Origin: an uncultured Bacteroidales bacterium | Lineage (GTDB): Bacteria > Bacteroidota > Bacteroidia > Bacteroidales > UBA932 | Length of the DNA stretch: 28,758 nt | Direction: 5' to 3' | Assembly (NCBI GenBank): GCA_946406095.1 | Contig: CAMJJO010000007.1 | Span: 1 to 28,758, forward strand | In this document: piece by piece, positions 14,006 through 22,530 of the stretch | How the letters are laid out: each line of letters opens with the position of its first letter | How positions within the stretch are numbered: the stretch's first letter is position 1 | Notes under the pieces: generated by a model | What the model was told of the DNA's origin: nothing | Database searches by the model: none | Seen by the model: only the letters and a program-made list of their open reading frames with translations | Program-made: the position numbers and the translations under genes

Positions 14006-15811
14006 ATGAGAAAGTTTCTCTTCATAGCACTTATTCTGCTGCCTGTGACGGCCATGGCATACCCACGGCCGGGCGAGCATCCCCGACTCATGCTTCATTC
14101 GGGTGAGGAAGTTCCGGTGCGGACGGCGATAGCGTCACAACCCATCATGGCGCAGGCAGATAAGGCTATCGTAGCTTATTGCGACAAATTGCTGGATCTT
14201 CCTCCGCATCCCAGGAAAATGGCCGGGCAGCGGATAGACAATATGCGGGAAGTCCTCAAAAGACTTTTCTATCTCTCGTATGCATACAGGATCCATTCCG
14301 ACCTGCGTTATGCCGAAAGGGCAATTACAGAAATGCTCAGTGTTGCGGAGTATGTAGACTGGAATCCCAAACATTTTCTGGATGCCGCAGAAATCTGCAT
14401 GGGAATGTCCATCGGTTACGACTGGCTCTACGATGTGTTGACTGATGCTCAGAAAAAGATCATTGCCGGAGCAATCAGGGATAAAGCCTTTGTGACGTCC
14501 CAGAACGACAGGTACAACTGGTTCTATTCGGCGTTCCATAACTGGAACCAGGTCTGCAATGCCGGCTTGGTGTATGGCTCCATCGCTCTTTGGGACGAGT
14601 ATTACAATTATGCCAACATAATTCTGGACAGATGCTTCAGCACCAACTACCTTCCTCTCCGCGAAGGTTATTCGGAAGAGGGTGCCTATGCCGAGGGCTA
14701 CAGTTACTGGGGATACGGAAGTGCCTTCCAGATTATGCTCATAGCAGGCCTTGAAAGTGCCTTCGGGAGCGATCTGGGGCTGATGGACAACTATGGCAAG
14801 TTCTATCGTTCAGGGCATTTCATGCAGATGATGAACCGCCCCACCGGCTACTGCTTCAACTATGCCGACAGTGGCAGATGGGCGACTACAGAACATGTGT
14901 TGGCCTGGCTTGCCCAGAAAACCGGAGACGAAACGCTGCTTTACGAAGAATTGAAAAAAATCGAGAAGTACGGCTTCTCCAAGCTCGATTCAGACCGGCT
15001 TCTTCCGCTTTTCCTCATCTGCGGCAAGGGTATCGATTTCGATAAGATAGAAAAGCCTGTGGCCAGATTCTATTCCACAGGCGGCTGGACTCCGCTCTTT
15101 ATCTACCGAAGCGGCTGGGACAGCGAAAACGACACATACCTTGGCATCAAGGCAGGCCTTGCCTCATCCAATCATGCCCATAATGATACTGGGTCTTTCA
15201 TTTTCGATGCCGACGGGGTGGTCTGGGCAGATGACATCGGCGCCCAGTCGTATCTTTCGTTGGAGTCCAGGGGTATCGACCTCTGGAATCGTTGGCAGAA
15301 CAGCGGCCGTTATGATGTGTTCCGGATTAGTCCGTTTTCTCACAATATCATAACCGTAAACGGCCATAAACCGGATGTGTACCAGTATACCAGGTTTTCC
15401 AGAGTCTGGTGCGAAGACGGAAGAAAAGGAGCCGAAATCAACCTCAAGATGCCATATTGGGAGGATTTAAAGGCCTATGTACGCACAATACGCCTTGAAG
15501 GGGAGGACGACACCGTGCTTGTGGTGGAAGAAAAGCTTCGGGCAAGAGAGCATCCTGCGGACATCCGCTGGGCCATGTGCACCATGGCGGATGCGGAAAT
15601 CGTGGATGACACGGCTATCCGCCTCAGCAAAAATGGCCACACGCGCATACTCAGGGCAGAGGGCTCCGGAGCAAAGGCGGCTATCTGGTCTGCCCAGCCG
15701 CAAACGGATTATGACTACCCGAATCCGGACAATGTCCTCGTGGGATTTACCTACAGAGTCGCTGCCGGAGAGGAATCGATAATGACTGTCTGTTTGACAA
15801 AAGAGAAATGA
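14006..15811 (+). CDS. Heparinase II/III-like polysaccharide lyase, exported
   Basis: A protein of 601 residues with signal peptide (1-18, cleavage near AMA-Y). An alpha-helical toroid makes up about residues 30-345 and a beta-sandwich the rest, the layout of heparinase II/III and alginate lyases. Candidate active-site residues are H178/N179/N181 (FHNWNQ), Y228 near EEGAYAEGYSYWGYG, and H390/H392/N393/D394 in SSNHAHNDTGSF, which is the metal/catalytic block of this superfamily. The substrate is probably an acidic polysaccharide but cannot be named. Unusually, there is no SusC/SusD pair nearby. It lies 5 nt after the DUF4015 lipoprotein, and its TGA overlaps the tcdA ATG. Confidence 0.82.
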   Translation: MRKFLFIALILLPVTAMAYPRPGEHPRLMLHSGEEVPVRTAIASQPIMAQADKAIVAYCDKLLDLPPHPRKMAGQRIDNMREVLKRLFYLSYAYRIHSDLRYAERAITEMLSVAEYVDWNPKHFLDAAEICMGMSIGYDWLYDVLTDAQKKIIAGAIRDKAFVTSQNDRYNWFYSAFHNWNQVCNAGLVYGSIALWDEYYNYANIILDRCFSTNYLPLREGYSEEGAYAEGYSYWGYGSAFQIMLIAGLESAFGSDLGLMDNYGKFYRSGHFMQMMNRPTGYCFNYADSGRWATTEHVLAWLAQKTGDETLLYEELKKIEKYGFSKLDSDRLLPLFLICGKGIDFDKIEKPVARFYSTGGWTPLFIYRSGWDSENDTYLGIKAGLASSNHAHNDTGSFIFDADGVVWADDIGAQSYLSLESRGIDLWNRWQNSGRYDVFRISPFSHNIITVNGHKPDVYQYTRFSRVWCEDGRKGAEINLKMPYWEDLKAYVRTIRLEGEDDTVLVVEEKLRAREHPADIRWAMCTMADAEIVDDTAIRLSKNGHTRILRAEGSGAKAAIWSAQPQTDYDYPNPDNVLVGFTYRVAAGEESIMTVCLTKEK

Positions 15812-16560
15812 GCGAATATTCCGATAGAGAAACTGCTATTTTTGCCAGGACGGAACTGCTTCTGGGAGAGGAACTTATGGGCCGGATTTCCGCTGCCCGG
15901 GTAATCTTGTTCGGGGTCGGCGGGGTCGGTAGCTGGTGCGCGGAATCCCTTGTGCGCTCCGGCATCAGGCACCTGACGATAGTGGATGCAGATACCATCA
16001 GCGCCAGCAATGTGAACCGGCAGTTGATGGCGACATCCTTGAATGTCGGCAGTGTCAAGACAGAAGTGATGAAGGCACGCCTGCTGGAAATCAATCCGGA
16101 GGCGGAAATAAAGGCGATCAACGGTGTATATACCGCCGAAACGGCGGATGAATTCGAGCTGGATGCATACGATTATGTGCTGGATTGCATAGATTCCCTC
16201 AAGGATAAAATGGCCTTGCTTTACAATGCCTCGGCATCTAAAGCAAAATTGTTCTCGTCGATGGGATCCGCGCTCAAAGTGGATCCTACCAGGATAAGGG
16301 TCGCCGAGTTCTGGAAAGTACGCGGCTGCCCCCTTGGTTCGATGCTCCGCAAACGCATGCGCCAGCGTGACATGCTTCCTGCTAAGGAATTCCTCTGCGT
16401 ATACGACGACGAGGTTCTGCCCAATCTGGGGCGGGCACCGGAACCCGAGGAGGATCCGGGCCTCTTCAAGAAAGCCCAGACTAACGGGACCCTTTCTCAC
16501 ATTACCGGCATCTTCGGGCTCACTCTTGCCGGGCTGGTCATTAAAGATATAATTGCATGA
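15808..16560 (+). CDS. tcdA: TcdA, tRNA threonylcarbamoyladenosine dehydratase
   Basis: An E1-like cytoplasmic enzyme that uses ATP to cyclise t6A37 of tRNA to ct6A. The protein has 250 residues. The nucleotide-binding loop GVGGVGSW is at 36-43; D60/D62 in VDADTI and N68/R71 in SNVNRQL are the adenylation residues of the MoeB/ThiF/TcdA fold. CIDSLKDKMAL is the family's next conserved stretch. C-terminal FSHITGIFGLTLAG-like sequence (here LSHITGIFGLTLAG) supports TcdA over ThiF or MoeB. It overlaps its upstream neighbour by 4 nt and ends 1 nt before the next ATG, so it is a housekeeping gene embedded in the operon. Confidence 0.93.
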   Translation: MSEYSDRETAIFARTELLLGEELMGRISAARVILFGVGGVGSWCAESLVRSGIRHLTIVDADTISASNVNRQLMATSLNVGSVKTEVMKARLLEINPEAEIKAINGVYTAETADEFELDAYDYVLDCIDSLKDKMALLYNASASKAKLFSSMGSALKVDPTRIRVAEFWKVRGCPLGSMLRKRMRQRDMLPAKEFLCVYDDEVLPNLGRAPEPEEDPGLFKKAQTNGTLSHITGIFGLTLAGLVIKDIIA

Positions 16561-16561
16561 T

Positions 16562-17938
16562 ATGGAAAACACGTCTATAGATATAATCGACGGCATCGTT
16601 GCCAGTCAGAAAGCGTTTTACAAGAGCGGTGTCACCCGCAATCCCGCCTTCCGGAAGGATGCCCTGCGCAAAATGAGGGACGGACTGAAAAAATGGGAAA
16701 AGCCCCTCTGCGATGCTTTGTGGCAGGATCTGCATAAATGCTACGAAGAAGCTTATATGACCGAGATTGGCCTGATTTACGGTGAGATCGAGGATGCTTT
16801 GAAGCATCTTTCCAGATGGGCGAGGCGCAGGCGTATGCGCAGCCCGCTGACTGTAATGCCTTCATCCTCTTATGTTGTCCGTGAGCCAATGGGAAATACT
16901 CTCATAGTATCTCCCTGGAACTATCCGGTGCAGCTGCTGTTAAGCCCACTGGCAGGTGCGATTGCGGCCGGATGCACCGCGGTGCTGAAGCCATCCCCCT
17001 ATGTGCCAGCCGTTTCCGCTGCATTGGAAGGATTCATCAAAGACACTTTCGAAACGGAATACGTCGCGCTGGTGCAAGGCAACAGGGAAGTGAATGCCCA
17101 CCTCTTCGAGACCAGGTGGGATTTGGTGTTCTATACCGGCAGTCCGGCAACGGCCAAGGTCCTTGCATCGGCGCAGTCAAAGTATCTCACCCCCATGGTG
17201 CTGGAGCTTGGTGGCAAGAGCCCGTGCATAGTGGACAAGGATGCCGATATAGAGATTGCCGCACGCCGTATTGCGTGGGGGAAGTGCCTGAACAGCGGCC
17301 AGACCTGTATCGCCCCGGACTATCTTTTCGTGCATGAAGATGTTAAGGAGGCCTTTGTGGATGCATTCAGGCGCCAGTTGCAGTATCTATACCCGGAAGG
17401 AACCAAAGACAGCGGCTGCTATGTGCATATGGTGAGGGACGCCGCATTCCAGAGGGTCTGCGGATATCTCAAGGACGGCACGGTGCTGGCCGGTGGCAAT
17501 ACCGACGCCGCCACTCGCTGGATCGAACCCACCCTTCTGGACAATGTGAGCCCGGATGCACCCGTGATGCAGGAAGAGATCTTCGGCCCCGTTTTCCCTT
17601 TGATGACGTTCAAGGACAGGAAAGAGGTGGTGGACTTTGTAACTTCCAGAGAAAAGCCGCTGGCGTTCTACTATTTTGGAAAGAAGGAGGATGCGTGGGA
17701 CGTGATTTCCCGCACAACCTCCGGCGGAGCCTGCATCAACGATACCATCATGCACGTTGCCAACAGCCACATTCCATTCGGTGGCGTGGGTAATTCAGGA
17801 ATGGGCAGCTATCACAGCGAAAGAAGCTTCCTGGCCTTCAGCCACGAGCGTTCCGTTCTGGCGACACCTGTCTGGCCGGACCTGAAATTCAGATACATGC
17901 CCTATAAATTGTTCTCTCTCGTGAAAAAAATGCTATAA
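16562..17938 (+). CDS. NAD(P)-dependent aldehyde dehydrogenase (class 3/fatty-aldehyde-like)
   Basis: A protein of 458 residues oxidising an aldehyde to the acid. Catalytic residues are present: N120 in SPWNYP, E215 in LELGGKSP and nucleophile C249 in SGQTCIAPDY. The short N-terminus (no extra dimer arm), the PWNYP motif and the C-terminal segment HIPFGGVGNSGMGSYHS place it with class 3/ALDH3-type enzymes such as coniferyl or fatty aldehyde dehydrogenases. The C-terminal helix FSLVKKML might touch the membrane. The ATG at 16562 is used in place of a TTG nine bases upstream. Substrate is not evident from the neighbours. Confidence 0.9.
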   Translation: MENTSIDIIDGIVASQKAFYKSGVTRNPAFRKDALRKMRDGLKKWEKPLCDALWQDLHKCYEEAYMTEIGLIYGEIEDALKHLSRWARRRRMRSPLTVMPSSSYVVREPMGNTLIVSPWNYPVQLLLSPLAGAIAAGCTAVLKPSPYVPAVSAALEGFIKDTFETEYVALVQGNREVNAHLFETRWDLVFYTGSPATAKVLASAQSKYLTPMVLELGGKSPCIVDKDADIEIAARRIAWGKCLNSGQTCIAPDYLFVHEDVKEAFVDAFRRQLQYLYPEGTKDSGCYVHMVRDAAFQRVCGYLKDGTVLAGGNTDAATRWIEPTLLDNVSPDAPVMQEEIFGPVFPLMTFKDRKEVVDFVTSREKPLAFYYFGKKEDAWDVISRTTSGGACINDTIMHVANSHIPFGGVGNSGMGSYHSERSFLAFSHERSVLATPVWPDLKFRYMPYKLFSLVKKML

Positions 17939-17945
17939 TTGCAAT

Positions 17946-20513
17946 ATGAAGAAGAAAATAACCGCCGCAGTCCTCTCACTGCTGTTGATCATTCCTGCAT
18001 TCGCCGTCCTCAGCGAAAAGGATCTTGCCCAGACGCTTTCCGTGCTGCGTTATGAACTTGGAGCCACGTTCCGCAATTCCGAGCGGATGTCGCAGCGGAT
18101 GAAGGGGAGCGGTGAAAGGCAGCATGCCCGCCTGGTGCGTATGATGCAACAGAGCAACGAACTATCGCTCATGCTTTATTCCCAGAAGCAGGATTATACC
18201 TTCGACATGACCTATGCGCTGAACGAAGTTTCCAGACAGTACAACGAGTTCTCTTCGCGCAGGCTGCCCTTCGACGATATCATCCAACGCCTGGATATAG
18301 ATATCGACAGGTATAACAGGCTTATACATACGCTCAAGAGCCTTCCGCCGTCGCAGACAGTGGAGTATCTGGATAGTCTTGGCAATGTAGTCACCCTCGA
18401 TGCCAGCGTGCATGTGAGCCGTCACAGCGGCCTGGAACGCCGATATGAGGGCCGCGCCAACGCTTTCCAGCTGGATTCCCTCGGGCAGGCCGACCGCGAC
18501 AGCTGCATCTTCTATGCGGAAAAACTCCTTGAAATCAGCAATGCCCAGAAGGAAAGGCTGGTGACCGACAGCACCCATTACCAGCAGACGGCAAACATGC
18601 TGAAGTCTGCTTATGACTATGCTCAGCAACGCTACAAGACCGTTCAGAATAAGATTTTCATTGACGGACAGACAGATTATCTGACCCTGATCAAGGGCTT
18701 CAAGCGCTACTGGAGACTGGCTTCCAACGATGCGATAGACAAATACAGCCTGCGCAAAAACGAGGCTGTCCATAGCCAGTGGAGAGGCCCCATGGTGGTG
18801 GGATTCATAGGCTTCGTGCTGTTCTATCTTGTCGTTTCAGTCCTTTTGAGCGTTTTCCTGGTAACTGTGCTATCCAAGAAGGTCAGGATCTTCAAAATAG
18901 ACAGGATTACCAAGAATAAGTTTACCACCATACTCATTTTTACGGTGATTATCTTCGCTCTCAGCATCATGCTGGCAAGCGCATTCTCAACGCAGCACTT
19001 CTTCAGCATGGCATCGAAGATATTGGTGGAATTCGCCTGGATGCTTGCTGCAATCTTCGTTTCGCTTATCATCAGGGTAGATGATGACAGCGTGAAGAAA
19101 GGGATTGCGCTCTATCTTCCGACTCTGCTGATGTGCTTGATTATCATCGCCTTCCGCATAGCATTCATCCCCAACAGCTTGATCAATATTATTTTCCCTC
19201 CCATCCTGCTGATATTCACCATCTTCCAGACATGGACACTGAAGCGTTACCGCAGGGCTCTGCCCCAGAGTGATATGATATTCGGTGCCGTTTCCTTGCT
19301 GGCGATGGTGGCGACGACCCTGATTGCCATTTGGGGATACGTGCTGCTGGGTGTCCAATTGCTTATCTGGTGGTTCTTCCAGCTCACCCTGCTCCAGACT
19401 ATCACCGCGGTATATGACATACTCAACATCTACTACGACAGGAATATAAATGCTACCAAGCGTCGTTATATCGAGGAACATCCGGATATGCCACACCGCA
19501 CCGATGAGGATATGATCCTGGTGACATGGCCGCACGCAATGTTCAAGCAGGCAATGCTGCCGGTAGCCATAGTGATATCCTTCCCCTTGAGTATATATAT
19601 GGCATCCTCCGTATTCGACCTGACCGGCGTTTTCGGAGATTACTTCCGCTATCCGTTCCTGAACGTGGAAGGTTATATCAGCCTGTCTTTCTATAAGATA
19701 GTGACGGTGCTCTCGCTGTACTTCATCTTCAAGTTCCTGAACTATGTGATAAAGGCAGGATACAGGCAGTCCAAGATACGTTCCGTGCTCAAGAACTCCA
19801 GCGTCAAGTTGCTGAAAGACAACCAGATCAACTTCACTCTTGCCACCAATGTGATAGGTATAACCACCTGGGGCATTTACATTATCTCCGTGTTCGTTAT
19901 CCTCAGGATCCCTACAGCGGCCATCAAGGTGATTGGTGCAGGCCTTGCCACCGGCTTGGGATTCGCAATGAAGGATATCCTGAACAACTTCTTCTATGGG
20001 GTGCAGCTGATGTCCGGGCGACTTCGTGTAGGTGATTTCGTGGAATGCGACGGAATCCGCGGCAAGGTAGATAGCATCACCTACCAGACCACCCAGATAG
20101 TAGCTGCTGACGGCTCCGTAATGGCATTCCCGAACAGCACTCTCTTCAACAAGAATTTCAAGAATCTGACCAAGAACCATTCCTATGAACTGTTGTCCTT
20201 CCCGGTCGGCGTGAAGTATGGGGTTGATGTGGAGAAGGTACGCGAAATAATAATAGAGGCACTGACTCCTCTGCAGATGAGGGATAAATACGGGCGTGAG
20301 ATACTGGATTCCAAATATGGCATCCAGGTCCGTTTCCAGGACTTCGGAGACAACAGTGTCAATCTTTCGGTGGTTCAGTTCGTGACGGTAGAAGAGAAAC
20401 TCGCCTACGCCTCAAAGGCAAAGGAAGCAATCTACAACGCACTGAATGCCAACGGAATAGAGATACCGTTCCCTCAGAGGGATCTCTACATCAAGTCTAT
20501 GCCGGGGGAATAG
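17946..20513 (+). CDS. Large MscS-family mechanosensitive channel
   Basis: An inner-membrane protein of 855 residues. A signal or first helix (4-20) leads into a mostly helical, Gln/Arg-rich periplasmic region (about 21-275). About ten hydrophobic helices follow from residue 280. The MscS core occupies roughly the last 250 residues: the pore helix with GAGLATGLGFAMKDILNNFFYG, then the beta domain RVGDFVECDGIRGKVDSI and FPNSTLFNKNF. The size and long extracytoplasmic front are like MscK/MscM-type channels, which release solutes on hypo-osmotic shock. It begins 7 nt after the aldehyde dehydrogenase gene and is the last gene of the run, facing the YitT gene. Confidence 0.92.
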   Translation: MKKKITAAVLSLLLIIPAFAVLSEKDLAQTLSVLRYELGATFRNSERMSQRMKGSGERQHARLVRMMQQSNELSLMLYSQKQDYTFDMTYALNEVSRQYNEFSSRRLPFDDIIQRLDIDIDRYNRLIHTLKSLPPSQTVEYLDSLGNVVTLDASVHVSRHSGLERRYEGRANAFQLDSLGQADRDSCIFYAEKLLEISNAQKERLVTDSTHYQQTANMLKSAYDYAQQRYKTVQNKIFIDGQTDYLTLIKGFKRYWRLASNDAIDKYSLRKNEAVHSQWRGPMVVGFIGFVLFYLVVSVLLSVFLVTVLSKKVRIFKIDRITKNKFTTILIFTVIIFALSIMLASAFSTQHFFSMASKILVEFAWMLAAIFVSLIIRVDDDSVKKGIALYLPTLLMCLIIIAFRIAFIPNSLINIIFPPILLIFTIFQTWTLKRYRRALPQSDMIFGAVSLLAMVATTLIAIWGYVLLGVQLLIWWFFQLTLLQTITAVYDILNIYYDRNINATKRRYIEEHPDMPHRTDEDMILVTWPHAMFKQAMLPVAIVISFPLSIYMASSVFDLTGVFGDYFRYPFLNVEGYISLSFYKIVTVLSLYFIFKFLNYVIKAGYRQSKIRSVLKNSSVKLLKDNQINFTLATNVIGITTWGIYIISVFVILRIPTAAIKVIGAGLATGLGFAMKDILNNFFYGVQLMSGRLRVGDFVECDGIRGKVDSITYQTTQIVAADGSVMAFPNSTLFNKNFKNLTKNHSYELLSFPVGVKYGVDVEKVREIIIEALTPLQMRDKYGREILDSKYGIQVRFQDFGDNSVNLSVVQFVTVEEKLAYASKAKEAIYNALNANGIEIPFPQRDLYIKSMPGE

Positions 20514-20522
20514 GGCAGGGGA

Positions 20523-21452
20523 TCAGTTGATCTTTTCGGTCTCCTTGACGCCCTTGGCGGTGTTCCAGAAGCCGTAGATCTCACTTACATTGCCTGCGGT
20601 GATGAAATGGTCGAACTTCTTCTCAGTCAGGAAGTTGAATAGTTTGGCATACTCGTCTTGCGTGAGCAGGGTGACAACTTCTATCTTCTCTTCGCCGCTG
20701 TATCCACCCTGCAAGTGGTAAAGGGAGCAGCCGCGGTGAAGGTCGTCAAGGATGAATCGCCTGATCTCTTCGTAGTGATCGCTGATTATGCAGACGCGTT
20801 TGCGCTTGTTGAGAGTGTCGGTAAAGTAATCGACCGCAATGCCGTTGATCCAGGTGCCGATAAGGCCGATGACAACCATCTGGAAGGGATTGATTGCAAA
20901 TGCAGAGCAGCAAATGAGAGCGCCTGCGATGGTAACCGATGCTCCGATATCGAAATGGAGGTACTTGTTCACTATCTTGGCGAGAATGTCCAGGCCGCCC
21001 GTAGAGGCATTTATGCGGAACAGAATGGCCTGGGATATGCTAAGCATCAGCACGAAGCAGATAAGGTCCAGCCAGGGATCGTTCATCACGGAGGTGCCCT
21101 CGGTAACCAGTTTTTCGAAGGGAAGCACTTTCTCCCAGAGATCGATGAGCGGACCCAGGATGAGGGCGGTATAAACTGTCTTGATGCCGAATTCGGCTCC
21201 AATCAGAAGCCAGGCGAGAACAAGCAAGATGGCATTTATGATAAGGATCAGGGTAGATGCCTTGATAGACCAACCAATATTGCCAAATACCTCGGAAAGG
21301 ACTATGGACAGACCAGAGATGCTGCCGATAATGAGTTTGCTTGGCATCAGGAAATAATACACCGCGGCGGCGCCGAACGACATTCCCAAAGTCATGATAA
21401 TAAGTTCTTTCCAGAATTTAGCTGTGGTGACAGGTTTAAGTATATTGGTCAT
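20523..21452 (-). CDS. YitT-family membrane protein (DUF161 + DUF2179)
   Basis: A protein of 309 residues. The N-terminal half has five to six membrane helices with the family pattern MTLGMSFGAAAVYYFLMPSK near the start and INASTGGLDILAKI (about 155-168). The last 85 residues are the soluble DUF2179 domain, with RRFILDDLHRGCSLYHLQGGY and VVTLLTQDEYAKL. Function of the family is not established. The ATG at 21452 is preferred over a TTG at 21494. That start would begin inside the promoter, because a TTTG-N19-GAATTTTG pair ends 17 nt before 21452. It is transcribed divergently from the porin-like gene. Confidence 0.88.
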   Translation of the reverse strand: MTNILKPVTTAKFWKELIIMTLGMSFGAAAVYYFLMPSKLIIGSISGLSIVLSEVFGNIGWSIKASTLILIINAILLVLAWLLIGAEFGIKTVYTALILGPLIDLWEKVLPFEKLVTEGTSVMNDPWLDLICFVLMLSISQAILFRINASTGGLDILAKIVNKYLHFDIGASVTIAGALICCSAFAINPFQMVVIGLIGTWINGIAVDYFTDTLNKRKRVCIISDHYEEIRRFILDDLHRGCSLYHLQGGYSGEEKIEVVTLLTQDEYAKLFNFLTEKKFDHFITAGNVSEIYGFWNTAKGVKETEKIN

Positions 21453-21469
21453 TGGTTCGATATTTTCTT

Positions 21470-21500
21470 CAAAATTCGCAAAATGCTTTGACAAATCAAA
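21470..21500 (-). promoter_or_regulatory. YitT-gene promoter, -33 and -7 boxes
   Basis: On the minus strand TTTG (21500-21497), 19 nt, then GAATTTTG (21477-21470): exact -33 box and spacing, one mismatch in the -7 box. Transcription should start near 21463, about 11 nt before the ATG at 21452. It overlaps the opposite promoter by 14 bp. Confidence 0.65.
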
Positions 21501-21517
21501 GGATTAATCTAATTTTG
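21487..21517 (+). promoter_or_regulatory. Promoter of the second porin-like gene, -33 and -7 boxes
   Basis: TTTG (21487-21490), a 19-nt spacer, then TAATTTTG (21510-21517): a complete Bacteroidota housekeeping promoter, the best in the window. The ATG follows 20 nt later at 21538. Its -33 box lies in the spacer of the divergent YitT promoter. Confidence 0.75.
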
Positions 21518-21537
21518 TGGCCGATATCATATAAGAA

Positions 21538-22530
21538 ATGAAACGCACTATAATAGCCCTCTGTGCCTTTTTAATCAGTTTTGGCGCCCTTTCTCAGAAC
21601 AGCGTGGACAGACTCTATCTCGACACCAGAACCACCTTCCATCAAGAGACCGAAGACGGCGTCTATAGCTCGCAGATCAAAGGAGAATATCTTAACTTCC
21701 ATGTACTTGGGCACATCGGAGAGAATATAGATTACAGGCTCAGACAGCACCTGATCAAAAAGGTGTATGACGAAAAGAACATGTTCAATGCCACCGACAT
21801 GCTTTATATAAACTGGCGCGCAAATGAACGCTGGAGTTTCCTTTTCGGCAAATATGCGGTTCTGATCGGCGGCTATGAATACGATGCCGTGCCGATCGAC
21901 GTCTACTACTACAGTAAGTTCTGCAACAACCTTTACCAGGGCTTTACCTTCGGCGGTTCGGCCACATATCATTTCTCGAATACCCAGGCTATGGTTTTGC
22001 AGATATGCAACTCACCCCTTTCACTGGGCGAACCCACGAGTTATGCATACAACCTCGCGTGGACCGGGCAGGTGCTCCCATGGTGGAAAACCATCTGGTC
22101 TGTCAACTATGTGGAAGACAGCAAGCGCAACCCCATCAATTACATTTCACTCGGTAATCATTTCGTTTTTAAAGACGCCATTCTGGATATCGACGTGATG
22201 AACCGTGCCTGGTTCGGTCAGCCGAAATTCTTCTTCAGCGACATGACCATAATCAGCAAGTTCATCTGGAGTGTCGGGCTGTGGAACATCTGTGCCAAGG
22301 CCGGGTATGAATGGAATGATATCGCAAATAAAACTTCGGATGGAAGGGCCTACGATGCGGTCATTGCTCCAGGAACGGAGTATATCTATGCGGGATGCGG
22401 TCTCGAGTGGTTCCCTCTTGGCAGGGACAACATCCGCCTGCACGCCGTCTACTATAGCGACAGCGACCGCAACCGCAACAATTTCGAGTTGGGTATTACC
22501 TGGAGGTTTGATGTGATAGGGAAGCCCTAA
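21538..22530 (+). CDS. Outer-membrane porin-like beta-barrel, paralogue of the pot-operon barrel
   Basis: A protein of 330 residues with signal peptide (1-19, cleavage near ALSQ) and amphipathic strands throughout. It aligns with the barrel at 2219-3232 over most of its length. Shared points are FGKYAVLIGGYEYDA versus LGKQPMAFGGYEFDA, the following CNNLYQGFTFGG versus WNDLQVYQWGA, a short ICNSPLS/MTSSPFG strand, and IWSVNY...ISLGN versus IWSFNA...LSLGQ. It ends in WRFDVIGKP, with an aromatic close to but not at the C-terminus. The substrate is unknown. It is monocistronic and converges with DUF1846, sharing four bases at the stops. Confidence 0.78.
   Translation: MKRTIIALCAFLISFGALSQNSVDRLYLDTRTTFHQETEDGVYSSQIKGEYLNFHVLGHIGENIDYRLRQHLIKKVYDEKNMFNATDMLYINWRANERWSFLFGKYAVLIGGYEYDAVPIDVYYYSKFCNNLYQGFTFGGSATYHFSNTQAMVLQICNSPLSLGEPTSYAYNLAWTGQVLPWWKTIWSVNYVEDSKRNPINYISLGNHFVFKDAILDIDVMNRAWFGQPKFFFSDMTIISKFIWSVGLWNICAKAGYEWNDIANKTSDGRAYDAVIAPGTEYIYAGCGLEWFPLGRDNIRLHAVYYSDSDRNRNNFELGITWRFDVIGKP

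Noticed and set aside
20521..20532. Palindrome GATCA-GT-TGATC followed by TTTT just after the mscS-like gene
   Set aside because: A 5-bp AT-rich stem with a 2-base loop is too weak for a credible terminator, and it overlaps the 3' end of the convergent YitT gene.
21453..21494. TTG at 21494 as start of the YitT protein
   Set aside because: It lies inside the promoter boxes, and the family's N-terminus fits the ATG at 21452.
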